In this document: positions 1 to 6,188 of the stretch, piece after piece
Layout: each line of letters starts with the position of its first letter
Position numbering within the stretch: position 1 is the stretch's first letter
DNA from: JBNJEM01 sp051745935
GTDB taxonomy: Bacteria; Planctomycetota; Planctomycetia; Pirellulales; Pirellulaceae
NCBI GenBank assembly: GCA_051745935.1
Contig: JBNJEM010000179.1
Coordinates: 1-12,068, forward strand
DNA: 12,068 nucleotides
Direction: 5' to 3'
Notes under the pieces: model-generated
What the model was told of the DNA's origin: nothing
The model's input: the letters and a program-made list of their open reading frames with translations, nothing else
Databases searched by the model: none
Position numbers and translations under genes: made by a program

Positions 1-474
1 GACTTCTTCCGGTTCTGCCACGGCTGTCTGAAGGACGGCGGCAAGCTGTTTTTGCAGACCATGACCTGGGGATACAAGGTCCCGACGATGTCCGAAGTCG
101 ATCCCGACGCGCCCGTCGATACGCGGTATCATGACCGTGTTCGGGGTGTCGTTCTGGGCATGTCGTCCTGGTGGCCGCCCGCGTCGGAAGAGCAGATTGT
201 GGCGGCTGCCGCACCCTATTTCACCCTGATTTCCAGCAACGATGGCCGCCAGGATTACGGGCAGACCTTCTTTGAGTGGCACCGGCGGTGGGAGTCGCTG
301 TCCCGTTGGCGGCGCGCCAACCTGCTGCTGCGGCAGGCCTTGACCTACTGGCGCGACCCGGACTACCGGCGCACGCTGCGCTGCACGCGGGCGGCCATCC
401 TGCACCGCCACTTCCGCGAGGCCTTTCTCCAGAAGGTACTCGGCCATTCGCGTCTGTTCTTCGCGCGGCGGTAG
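1..474 (+). CDS. Cyclopropane-fatty-acyl-phospholipid synthase-like methyltransferase, C-terminal part (5' end outside window)
   Basis: The frame is open from base 1 and gives 157 residues before TAG at 472-474. The visible part starts with a hydrophobic helix, then LKDGGKLFLQTMTWGYKVP, which fits the late Rossmann strand of a SAM-dependent methyltransferase where CFA synthases carry LkpGGrlllqti. Next comes a lid-like stretch, then DYGQTFFEWHRRWES, matching the conserved hYaxTLxxWxxrF segment of the family, and the end HSRLFFARR matches the family's closing strand. CFA synthases transfer a methyl group from SAM to an unsaturated acyl chain of a membrane lipid. The SAM-binding motif I lies upstream and cannot be seen, so a related fatty-acid or small-molecule methyltransferase of the same superfamily is possible. 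The gene faces the opposite way from nearly everything else here and is probably unrelated to the metal cassette. Confidence 0.75.
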   Translation, partial: DFFRFCHGCLKDGGKLFLQTMTWGYKVPTMSEVDPDAPVDTRYHDRVRGVVLGMSSWWPPASEEQIVAAAAPYFTLISSNDGRQDYGQTFFEWHRRWESLSRWRRANLLLRQALTYWRDPDYRRTLRCTRAAILHRHFREAFLQKVLGHSRLFFARR

Positions 475-1095
475 AGCGGCTGCCGGTGTGGTTGTGTCAA
501 AGCAGTGCGGGATGGACGGCGGTTTCTCAATCAGTAACCACCTCGGGAGACAAACGAAGACGGTCAAACTTTCGGAACGTATTCGTCACTCTGTGCGGGG
601 GGGGTTAGCGGAGGCCGGCAAGACGACGACGTCGCGAGGCCGGTCGACGCGAGGTGGGCGCGCCGAGGCCACGCCACCATGTACCATGACCAGCCTGTTG
701 GCACGGCGGGGCTCCGCGTGGCGTTCAATGGGCGAACCCCGGTTTCCCCCGGGACCACTTCGCTCCATCCAGCGCGGCCGAATCCGGGAGCGATATTCGC
801 CCGAATGCGAAAACAACCCCCGAGTTCACGCCGGCCTTCCGGACGGTCCCCGGGCAGCTCGCGTGCCCGCTCCCAGAGCCGCCTTTTTCCCCTCCCGCGC
901 CCCGCTCACGCCAGCGCCCCCTCCCACGAACCACCGCGCGCCGCCCATATGAGCACCACTGGTCGCTCAAAACGGCGGGTGTCTTCGTTTGGAAGCGTCC
1001 CAAATCTTGGGTGTCTTCGTTTGGCATCTTCGTTTGGCAACATTCCCCGCATCTGCCCGATGCGAGAACGGCGTTACGAAGAGATCGCGGCCTGG
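475..1095. other. Gene-free stretch between the methyltransferase and the toxin gene
   Basis: About 620 bases with no convincing gene. The open frames that cross it are arginine/proline-rich, lack ribosome binding sites and resemble no family known to me, as expected of chance frames in GC-rich DNA. The only structure I see is the cluster of short direct repeats at 977-1037, listed separately. No clear terminator follows either convergent gene. Confidence 0.6.
977..1037. repeat. Short direct repeats, core TCTTCGTTTGG, three copies
   Basis: The 16-mer GGGTGTCTTCGTTTGG occurs at 977-992 and again at 1009-1024. Its 11-base core TCTTCGTTTGG occurs a third time at 1027-1037. Start-to-start spacing of the core is 32 and then 13 bases, so this is not a regular tandem array. 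It lies in non-coding DNA downstream of the toxin gene. It is probably part of a dispersed intergenic repeat family; its function is unknown. Confidence 0.8.
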
Positions 1096-1584
1096 TCACG
1101 GCCACTCTCCCGCCAGTCGGAGCACGTTGGAGCGTGTCGTGGCGTCAAGATAGAATCCTTGCCGTTGCAAGTCATTCAGTAGCGGTGCGAGTTGGCCGAT
1201 CCGACCACCCTGCTTCGCCTTTAGCAGGATTCCCAATACACCGGTACAACGTATCGATAGTCGCTTGGCTTCGCGTCGCGCCTCCCGGTCATCAAGAACG
1301 ACCAACGGCTCAACCTTATGGAGCGCCAGCGCGATTACCTCTCGTTCTCCTCGACCCAGCGTGGCAAGAACCTTTCGCACCGATGAGGCAGCGACTTTTT
1401 GCTCGTGGATCCACGCGAGAACGGATATGTCTGGGACGTCCGCCGCCAACGCGGCGCCAGACTGGATCTCACGGACTACGGCTTCTGGCACGACGACGTT
1501 CCCGTACTGGTGCCGCAACAGATCTAACAACTTAAGGCGATGCAGATACTGGAGCGGCGACGTATCCACGACGACTTCAGGCAT
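1096..1584 (-). CDS. PIN-domain toxin, DUF3368/VapC-like ribonuclease
   Basis: This 162-residue protein has the PIN layout. The N-terminal strand VVVDTSPLQYL carries the first acidic residue (Asp7). VVPEAVVREI has Glu39, LGRGEREVIALA has Glu80/Glu82, and VVLDDREARREAKRL has Asp98-Asp99. The late segment GVLGILLKAKQGG is characteristic of the DUF3368 branch of PIN proteins. PIN toxins use the acidic residues to bind Mg2+/Mn2+ and cleave RNA when freed from their antitoxin; the RNA target cannot be read from the sequence. The ATG lies inside the last codons of the upstream UPF0175 gene (shared bases 1577-1584), so translation is coupled. The protein looks full length with the acidic set complete, so it is probably active. 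Confidence 0.88.
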   Translation of the reverse strand: MPEVVVDTSPLQYLHRLKLLDLLRHQYGNVVVPEAVVREIQSGAALAADVPDISVLAWIHEQKVAASSVRKVLATLGRGEREVIALALHKVEPLVVLDDREARREAKRLSIRCTGVLGILLKAKQGGRIGQLAPLLNDLQRQGFYLDATTRSNVLRLAGEWP

Positions 1585-1828
1585 TCCTCAGTTCTTCCTG
1601 GAGTTCGTCCTCAGTTTGGCGGAACGTCGCCACGCCGTAATCGCCCAAACGTTCCAGGAACACGGGCTTGGGGATCCCCGCAAACTCGGCCGCCGCGCCC
1701 GAGGAAAGCCGTCCCAATTCATACAACTTCACGGCAGCCAGCATCCGCACTTCGGCCGCGGCACGCTCCGGGGGCACGTTGAGCGCCGAAAGTTGCTCCC
1801 GCGGCACCGTTATCGTCACATCGCACAT
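1577..1828 (-). CDS. UPF0175-family antitoxin
   Basis: An 83-residue protein. The segment AAVKLYELGRLSSGAAAEFAGIPKPVFLERLGDYG, seen here in pieces such as AVKLYELGRLSSGAAAEFAG, matches the UPF0175 (PF03683) helix-turn-helix-like core. It ends with an acidic tail (TEDELQEEL) typical of the part that wraps the toxin. UPF0175 proteins commonly pair with DUF3368 PIN toxins as antitoxins, and this is that arrangement. I chose the ATG at 1828 because AAGGAG sits six bases upstream of it; an in-frame ATG at 1849 has no ribosome binding site and would add seven residues. The stop overlaps the toxin start by 8 bases. The pair probably autoregulates, but I see no clear operator. Confidence 0.87.
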   Translation of the reverse strand: MCDVTITVPREQLSALNVPPERAAAEVRMLAAVKLYELGRLSSGAAAEFAGIPKPVFLERLGDYGVATFRQTEDELQEELRNA

Positions 1829-1891
1829 GACATACTCCTTACAGTCCATAGCTCAATCCGCATTATACCAACCTTCAGCCCTACTCACGAG

Positions 1892-2403
1892 TCCGAGCGG
1901 CGGTCATGGACCACGCAGACCATCATCGCCGCGATCCAAGAGCGGCACCGGCAGGGTCTACCCATCGGGGGCATAAGACGCCACGACTCGACCCTGGAGG
2001 CGATTGCAGTTTGGCATTTCGGCAGTTGGAGCAAAGCCTTGGAGGCAGCTCGCCTGGAAGCCAAGCCGTGGACGCAGTGGTCGCGTGAGCGGGTGGTTGC
2101 GGAGATCCGGCGATGGCATGAGCAGGACAAGCCCTTGACTCGCGTCTGGAAAGAATACGCGACGCTGAGCTCGGCAGCGATCCGGCACTTCGGGAAGATC
2201 GAACGAGACAGACGCACGGCACCGGTGGCAACCGATCGGGCGGGGGGCCGGCGCGGACTCCGATTCGAGCCAAGGGATGGCAGAGGATCCGGGTCGTGCA
2301 CGACACGCCGGCCCCGGAGGGAGAGAATATCGATTACTACCGGCACTTCGCGTTCCTGGTTTTTCAGATGGAACAGCGGAACAGCATGGTAACCGTTCAC
2401 GAG
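1892..2403 (+). pseudogene. Remnant of a homing-endonuclease-associated repeat (HNH_repeat) protein, frameshifted
   Basis: In the frame starting at 1892 there are two successive repeat units of about 55 residues. Each begins with a Trp-led helix (WTTQTIIAAIQERHRQG and WSRERVVAEIRRWHEQ) and ends with Leu...Ala...His-Phe-Gly (VWHFGSWSKALEAARL and AAIRHFGKI). This is the pattern of HNH-associated repeats (PF18780), DNA-binding modules often found in strings in planctomycete proteins. No start codon with a ribosome binding site precedes it. After about 2200 the family pattern disappears; a natural-looking C-terminus (ENIDYYRHFAFLVFQMEQ, to TAG at 2401-2403) appears in the frame one base earlier. 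I infer a 5'-truncated, frameshifted relic. The tail may alternatively come from a different broken gene. Confidence 0.55.
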
Positions 2404-2420
2404 TAGCGAGTAAAAGAACC

Positions 2421-2450
2421 GCTAATTAACGCTAATAAACGCTGATAAAC
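2421..2450. repeat. Three 10-base tandem units, GCTAATAAAC type
   Basis: GCTAATTAAC, GCTAATAAAC and GCTGATAAAC stand head to tail at 2421-2430, 2431-2440 and 2441-2450. This AT-rich patch contrasts with the GC-rich surroundings. It lies between the HNH-repeat relic and the DNA downstream of hgcB, and resembles a dispersed intergenic repeat. Confidence 0.8.
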
Positions 2451-2563
2451 ACAAATGGTCGGGGGTTTAGAAAGAGCAGGGGGGCCTGTTCCATCGCGTG
2501 GGGCAACAGCATTTCGGTCTTCTCCTCCGCGTCCACGATTTCGATGACAAGAGATGTGTCATA
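2432..2563 (-). pseudogene. Possible C-terminal scrap of a DUF190-family protein
   Basis: On the minus strand one short frame reads LVIEIVDAEEKTEMLLP. This resembles the conserved LPxVxEIVDxEEkIxxFLp region near the end of DUF190 proteins. A stop lies just upstream (2564-2566), and the frame ends at TAG (2432-2434) inside the 10-base repeats. With about 40 codons and no start it cannot be a working gene. The match rests on one motif and could be chance. Confidence 0.3.
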
Positions 2564-2723
2564 TCACCCCCACCGGGACGGCGTCCACGTCCCGGGCCAG
2601 TGGCGCGGTTTGCGGGCACAGGCAAAGAACAGCGCCCTCGCCGACCGGTTGCTTCAGGCGGCGCAGAGCGGCGACCGGCTGCGCCATCTCCCGCCTGGGG
2701 CTGGCTGTCTTCTTCACCTCCCG

Positions 2724-2763
2724 ATTCACGTGGCCATGTCGCACAACCGCGCTCGCTGATTGA
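2724..2763. repeat. 40-base dispersed repeat, copy 1 (downstream of hgcB)
   Basis: Bases 2724-2763 match 4681-4720 at 36 of 40 positions in the same orientation, with the core CACGTGGCCATGTCGCACAA identical. Each copy lies at or just past the 3' end of a minus-strand gene: here 35 bases beyond the hgcB stop, in the other copy overlapping the stop of the ArsG-like gene. The function is unknown. Confidence 0.85.
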
Positions 2764-2797
2764 GTTCAATACGGACACGCGTTCGCCAGATCACACG

Positions 2798-3097
2798 CTA
2801 GCCGCAGCACGTCGACCCGCCGGCGCAATCGCAATCCGGCTCCCTGCCGGCCAAGGCACCTTTGATAATCGCCGCCACGCAACCGACGCCCGAGTCCACG
2901 GTCACGGCCTGGCACGGGCAGTTCAACGCGCACGCGCCACACTCCATGCATGCGTCGCGATCGACGATGGCGGCCTTGCCGTCTTCCATGGCAAACACGC
3001 CGTGCGGGCACACCGTGAGGCACATCCCGCAGCCGGAGCATTTCGCACTGTCCAAAACCAGGGTGACCACGCCGGGCAAATACTGTAGCCTTACCAT
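2798..3097 (-). CDS. hgcB: HgcB, 2[4Fe-4S] ferredoxin of mercury methylation
   Basis: This 99-residue protein carries two ferredoxin clusters: Cys20-x2-Cys23-x2-Cys26-x3-Cys30-Pro and Cys50-x2-Cys53-x2-Cys56-x3-Cys60-Pro. Between them are the HgcB-typical CGMCLTVCPHGVFAMEDGKA and DRDACMECGACALNCPC. Cys73 in SGVGCVAAII sits at the position of the extra conserved cysteine of HgcB, and the protein ends in a vicinal pair, Cys97-Cys98. HgcB is a cytoplasmic protein that reduces the HgcA corrinoid so that it can take up a new methyl group, and its extra cysteines are thought to handle Hg(II) or methylmercury. The ATG is preceded by AAAGGA at a spacing of seven. hgcA ends 39 bases upstream, so the two form an operon. 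The tail has two further cysteines (89 and 91), listed under findings. Confidence 0.95.
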   Translation of the reverse strand: MVRLQYLPGVVTLVLDSAKCSGCGMCLTVCPHGVFAMEDGKAAIVDRDACMECGACALNCPCQAVTVDSGVGCVAAIIKGALAGREPDCDCAGGSTCCG

Positions 3098-3136
3098 TTC
3101 GCGTTCCTTTCTTCGAGCCGTACAAGGTCCTTTGGG

Positions 3137-4288
3137 TCAGACAAACCGTCCGCTCACCCACAGTATCACGCCGACGACGGCGACTGCGACTTGAATCGGC
3201 ACGGCGATTTTCATTTCCCGCCGAACGCCAGAAAGCGAGGTATAGGTCGTGGCCCCCGTGAAGTTCATGCCGGAGACGCTCGTCGTCACGGGAATCAGCA
3301 AGCACCACGCGGCGGCGTCAAGCCAGCTTGGCGTGATTCCTGAAAACGCCAGCGTCCAACCGCCCAGCAGAAGCGTTAGAGCCACGCCAATCCAAAGCCC
3401 TTTGACGGACAACGCCCGGCCGGGCAGCCACGGGAGCAATGCGGGCGTCAGGACGGTTCCAACAACGAAGGTCACACCGAATAGCAGCGCCGAAGTCAGT
3501 CCCTCGCCAGCGGCCCGGCCGAGCGAGTAACCGTTCGGCCCGAGGCCAGCCAGAATCAAGAAACCGAGCATGATGATCAAGACATACTTGCCCGACAGCA
3601 TGAGCTCGACGGGGACCACCGCGAGCCTCTCCCAAAACGGGAAATCCACACGCCGCATCCGCGGCGTCGCCTTCATGCCGGCTTCCAGAAAAGCGGGTAT
3701 GTCCTTCGCTTGAACGGGGCCGTAAACGACGCGGAAACCACTTCGTTTGCGAACCTCCCCCGCGCACACGCCTGGGGCCCCCAATTGCGGCACGATAACC
3801 CGATCGTGGTTGACGACGCGGGACAAGTCGGTGGCATTGATCCGCTGGACCAGCTCGTTCGTTCCGAACGTGCCCTTTCCCGCCGCGCACCACACGTTGA
3901 CTCCGTCGGTCTCCAGCACCAGGATCCAGGCGTCGATGCCCTCCAATTCGCCGCGGAGCCGATCGAAGCTCATCTTGTAGTTAGCCGAAACCAGAACAGG
4001 CGCCTCGGCAGTCGGCGTTCCGACCGCATACAGTCCGGGTTCGACGCGATACGACCTTCGACCAATCGCCCAACGAACCTTGCAGTGGCCAAAGTGGTCG
4101 CTCCACCCGAGGGCGGTGCTGATTCGAGGGACTCGGTCGGCGGCCGGGGTCGCATGGTCGTCCGCCCACGCCGCCTCCGGCTCGGACGAGCGGCCATCGG
4201 ACGCGGTCAACTCCGCCGGATGAATGCACTCACCGAGTGACGTTTTCTGGCTACCGCAACAGCACCTATTTTGATGACGAGCGTCCAT
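3137..4288 (-). CDS. hgcA: HgcA, membrane corrinoid protein of mercury methylation
   Basis: A 383-residue protein. Its N-terminal soluble domain (about 55-220) has the CdhD-like corrinoid-binding fold and contains NVWCAAGK at residues 131-138. This exactly fits the HgcA signature N(V/I)WCA(A/G)GK, in which the cysteine (here Cys134) is the lower ligand of the cobalt. Residues 225-383 hold about five membrane helices (near 234-250, 263-289, 296-316, 324-338 and 362-381), as in known HgcA. HgcA transfers a methyl group, probably as a carbanion, from methyl-Co(III) to Hg(II), giving methylmercury; HgcB re-reduces the cobalt. The start at 4288 is supported by GAGAGGAG eight bases upstream. The first 50 residues are an extension with a Cys-Cys-Cys run at 9-11. 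With hgcB 39 bases downstream the pair is complete. I could not locate a promoter. Confidence 0.96.
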   Translation of the reverse strand: MDARHQNRCCCGSQKTSLGECIHPAELTASDGRSSEPEAAWADDHATPAADRVPRISTALGWSDHFGHCKVRWAIGRRSYRVEPGLYAVGTPTAEAPVLVSANYKMSFDRLRGELEGIDAWILVLETDGVNVWCAAGKGTFGTNELVQRINATDLSRVVNHDRVIVPQLGAPGVCAGEVRKRSGFRVVYGPVQAKDIPAFLEAGMKATPRMRRVDFPFWERLAVVPVELMLSGKYVLIIMLGFLILAGLGPNGYSLGRAAGEGLTSALLFGVTFVVGTVLTPALLPWLPGRALSVKGLWIGVALTLLLGGWTLAFSGITPSWLDAAAWCLLIPVTTSVSGMNFTGATTYTSLSGVRREMKIAVPIQVAVAVVGVILWVSGRFV

Positions 4289-4717
4289 TAAACGATCTCC
4301 TCTCGCTTCTCGAGGCCGGCTGAAAAAATGAAATCCATGCCGTTGCGCTGCGAGATTCCACTGGGGGTTGACCGGACGGGCGGTCTAAATGACCGAGCGC
4401 GATTCTGCAACAGTAGCTCACGGCGTCGGGGACGTATGGCGAAATTCGAATCTTTGGCGTGCCCGAGTGAGAATTGGCCCTGCAATAACACCCACCCGCT
4501 GCAAGAGACCGGACGGGACGCTCCGAAATTCGCTGTCGGCCCTCAGAACCTTGCCCCGCACCAACAAAGCACAAAGCACAAAGCACAAAGCACCAAGAAC
4601 AAAGAACAAAGAACTACGAACAAAGAACAAAGAACAAAGAACTACGAACAAAGAACTACGAACTACGAACCAAGCACGCGACTCACGTGGCCATGTCGCA
4701 CAATCGCGTTCGCTGAT
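4289..4717. other. Intergenic region upstream of hgcA
   Basis: About 430 bases separate the ArsG-like gene from hgcA. The part nearest hgcA (4289-4562) has no recognisable gene, no convincing -35/-10 pair and no copy of the ArsR operator. An 8-base palindrome, ATTCGAAT, lies at 4444-4451, too short to call an operator. The distal part holds the heptanucleotide array and one copy of the 40-base repeat. An hgcA promoter is probably here, but I cannot point to it. Confidence 0.55.
4563..4674. repeat. Heptanucleotide array, 16 units
   Basis: Sixteen uninterrupted 7-base units run from 4563 to 4674. On the plus strand the variants are AACAAAG (7 times), CACAAAG (3), AACTACG (4), CACCAAG (1) and AACCAAG (1). 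The order is AACAAAG, CACAAAG x3, CACCAAG, AACAAAG x2, AACTACG, AACAAAG x3, AACTACG, AACAAAG, AACTACG x2, AACCAAG. The array is strand-asymmetric: no G except the last base of each unit. It lies between the ArsG-like gene and hgcA, 274 bases upstream of the hgcA start codon. It may vary in copy number by slippage. Long frames across it are chance, since a 7-base period cycles through all frames. Confidence 0.95.
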
Positions 4718-4720
4718 TTA
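4681..4720. repeat. 40-base dispersed repeat, copy 2 (over the 3' end of the ArsG-like gene)
   Basis: This copy is 36/40 identical to 2724-2763. It includes the TAA stop (4716-4718) of the ArsG-like gene, so the repeat supplies or abuts the stop codon. It directly adjoins the heptanucleotide array. Confidence 0.85.
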
Positions 4721-5470
4721 GACTTCGAAAACGTGCTTCAGGGAGAAGTACACCCCCACCAAAACGAACACCCAGCCCGTGCTCATTCTCGCCCACCACT
4801 CAACGTTCGACAGAACATTGTACGTCTTGCCCACCGCCTGGGCACTGTAGGCCAACAGGAACGCCACGACGAGCACCGGCAGCGCCGTGCCAATGCCGTA
4901 GACGAGCGGCAAAATCAGCGTCCCTCCCGGCAACGACGCCTCGGGCAAGCTGAGCCCCACGTTGGCCAGTACCGCCGTGATGGCCCCCGCCTCGGAACCC
5001 ATGATCAGGGCCAGCAGGCCGAAGAACCAAGCGGCCGACGTCGGACAAAACGAGACGGCGAAAAGCAGCCCCAGAAGCAGCGCGCCCCAGACCCCCATCG
5101 CGTCCACCCGCTTCCGCATGTTTTCGCTCATCATCGTGCCACCACCGCTGGTCACGGTGATCAAACCGACGAGGAACATGCCCAGCAGCAGGAAGATCGG
5201 TCCGAGCGCCAAGTGCATGTATTTCTGCAAGAAGAGGGACACGGCCGGGATGGAGAGGGCCGTGGTCGTCAGCAGCGCGGCCAAGCCCAGATAGAGCAGG
5301 CAACGTCCCAGCGTGTACAACGCGCCCGCGTTGATGATCAACCGCGAGCTTCCCACCTTGCCGCCGATGTAGGAAATTGCCGCGATATTCGTCGCCAGCG
5401 GACAGGGGCTGATCGACGTCAGAAGGCCCAGGTAGAGGGCCGCTGCCAGATAGACGAGGTAGGTAACCAC
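4718..5470 (-). CDS. ArsG-like/CcdA-type membrane permease (candidate organoarsenical or metal-thiol exporter)
   Basis: A 250-residue inner-membrane protein with about six to seven helices. It starts with LTSISPCPLATNIAAISYIG: the Cys in Pro-Cys-Pro near residue 22 marks the DsbD/CcdA superfamily, and the surrounding residues match the branch annotated as ArsG-type efflux permease. A second cysteine motif, FAVSFCPTSAAWFF, is near residue 142. CcdA/DsbD proteins pass electrons across the membrane by Cys pairs; the ArsG branch has been assigned to export of trivalent aromatic arsenicals. Either role fits the two exported thioredoxin-like proteins encoded just upstream. I chose the GTG at 5470: AAGGAG lies ten bases upstream, and the longer frame to 5560 is arginine-rich and coincides with a dispersed repeat. 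The stop lies inside a 40-base repeat. Confidence 0.8.
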   Translation of the reverse strand: MVTYLVYLAAALYLGLLTSISPCPLATNIAAISYIGGKVGSSRLIINAGALYTLGRCLLYLGLAALLTTTALSIPAVSLFLQKYMHLALGPIFLLLGMFLVGLITVTSGGGTMMSENMRKRVDAMGVWGALLLGLLFAVSFCPTSAAWFFGLLALIMGSEAGAITAVLANVGLSLPEASLPGGTLILPLVYGIGTALPVLVVAFLLAYSAQAVGKTYNVLSNVEWWARMSTGWVFVLVGVYFSLKHVFEV

Positions 5471-5493
5471 TGGAATACGTCTCCTTTGTGTAC

Positions 5494-5550
5494 GTGGCAT
5501 CCATGCGCGGTCCGGTGCCCAGGCCGTGTACCGGCACTGGTGAACGGCTA
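5494..5550 (-). repeat. 57-base dispersed repeat, copy 1
   Basis: Read on the minus strand, this segment matches 11883-11939 (plus strand) at 47 of 57 positions without gaps. The outer blocks TAGCCGTTCA and CGCGCATGGATGCCAC are identical. It lies in the leader of the ArsG-like gene, ending eight bases before AAGGAG. Reading through it creates a false N-terminal extension of that gene, so it helps to fix the start. Confidence 0.85.
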
Positions 5551-5609
5551 CGGCCAACACAACGCGTTCCCTCGGGCATTCAACGTGTGTGCCACGCCGT
5601 CGCCGCGGT

Positions 5610-6044
5610 CTACGGGGCCGGTTTCAGATAGCCGGTCACGGCATCCTGGACATACTGGAGAAACACCTTTTTCTCACGAACCTTGGTCCAAATGTCCTTC
5701 AAGTTGCTGAATTTCGCGACCTTGTTGTCCACGACCTTCGCTACGATCAGTGCCGGACCGCTGACACCATAGGCTTTCGCAAGCCGGGCGTTCTTTTTGT
5801 CCTGGAAATCGATGTAATAGAATCCGACCGCGCCGCTTTCGAGCTGTTTGGCGAACCCGCTCTGGACCGCTTCTTCAGAATAGCCGCCCATTTTCAAGCA
5901 GGTCGGGCATCGCTCCGTGCGGTGGAAGTACATGACGACAACACGGTCGGCGGGGGCGTCGGCCGCCGGCGCCCGTGGGGGAAACATCGAAGCCAGGAGG
6001 CCGATGACGACAACGGAAAGCGTGGTAATGACAAAACCTCTCAT
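5610..6044 (-). CDS. Exported thioredoxin-like protein, CPTC motif
   Basis: A 144-residue protein. Residues 1-28 form a signal peptide (short basic start, hydrophobic core, Ala-rich end PAADA), predicting a location outside the cytoplasm. The mature part has a thioredoxin-like fold: strand VVVMYFH, then Cys46-Pro-Thr-Cys49, an alpha helix, strand AVGFYYIDFQD, and a Gly-Pro (GVSGPALIV) at the cis-proline position. It is homologous to the next gene upstream: both share YFH-x4-RC-x-TC, a SGxV strand, and a closing LKDIW/LDQVW helix. It probably receives electrons from the CcdA/ArsG-like protein 139 bases downstream, or presents thiol-bound metal to it; the substrate cannot be read from the sequence. 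AGGAG lies nine bases before the ATG. Confidence 0.78.
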   Translation of the reverse strand: MRGFVITTLSVVVIGLLASMFPPRAPAADAPADRVVVMYFHRTERCPTCLKMGGYSEEAVQSGFAKQLESGAVGFYYIDFQDKKNARLAKAYGVSGPALIVAKVVDNKVAKFSNLKDIWTKVREKKVFLQYVQDAVTGYLKPAP

Positions 6045-6188
6045 ATGGGTCTTCTCCTGATGTACAAGTGATACTTTAGGTGGTCGAATTTATCCGGGTG
6101 GAAAGCTGCCCGAGGCAAGCCGTCCTCCCGTTGGCCGGACTCGCGGCGGACAAAGTCATCCGCGACCGGTATAACAAAGGGACGCGAA

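Larger units (their letters stand above)
2404..2797. other. Gene-free stretch downstream of hgcB
   Basis: About 390 bases without an intact gene. It contains the 10-base tandem repeats, the DUF190-like scrap and copy 1 of the 40-base repeat shared with the 3' end of the ArsG-like gene. A minus-strand frame from about 2559 to 2732 could start at a GTG behind GGGAGG, but it codes for nothing I recognise. No hairpin with a T-run follows hgcB. Confidence 0.55.

Noticed and set aside
725..1182. Overlapping plus and minus frames of 126-167 codons
   Set aside because: Arg/Pro/Ser-rich, no ribosome binding site, no motif, and they cross short direct repeats.
1885..2400. 171-codon minus-strand frame opposite the HNH-repeat relic
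   Set aside because: The plus strand shows the HNH-associated-repeat pattern; the minus frame has no recognisable motif and no ribosome binding site.
4266..4586. 106-codon minus-strand frame upstream of hgcA
   Set aside because: It begins inside the heptad array, overlaps the hgcA start, lacks a ribosome binding site and has no recognisable motif.
5471..5560. N-terminal 30-residue extension of the ArsG-like protein from an upstream ATG
   Set aside because: The extension is encoded largely by a dispersed repeat and the ribosome binding site points to GTG at 5470.
4328..5710. 460-codon plus-strand open frame across the heptad array and the ArsG-like gene
   Set aside because: It runs antisense to a well-supported membrane protein, through a simple repeat, with Arg/Gln/His-rich composition and no ribosome binding site.
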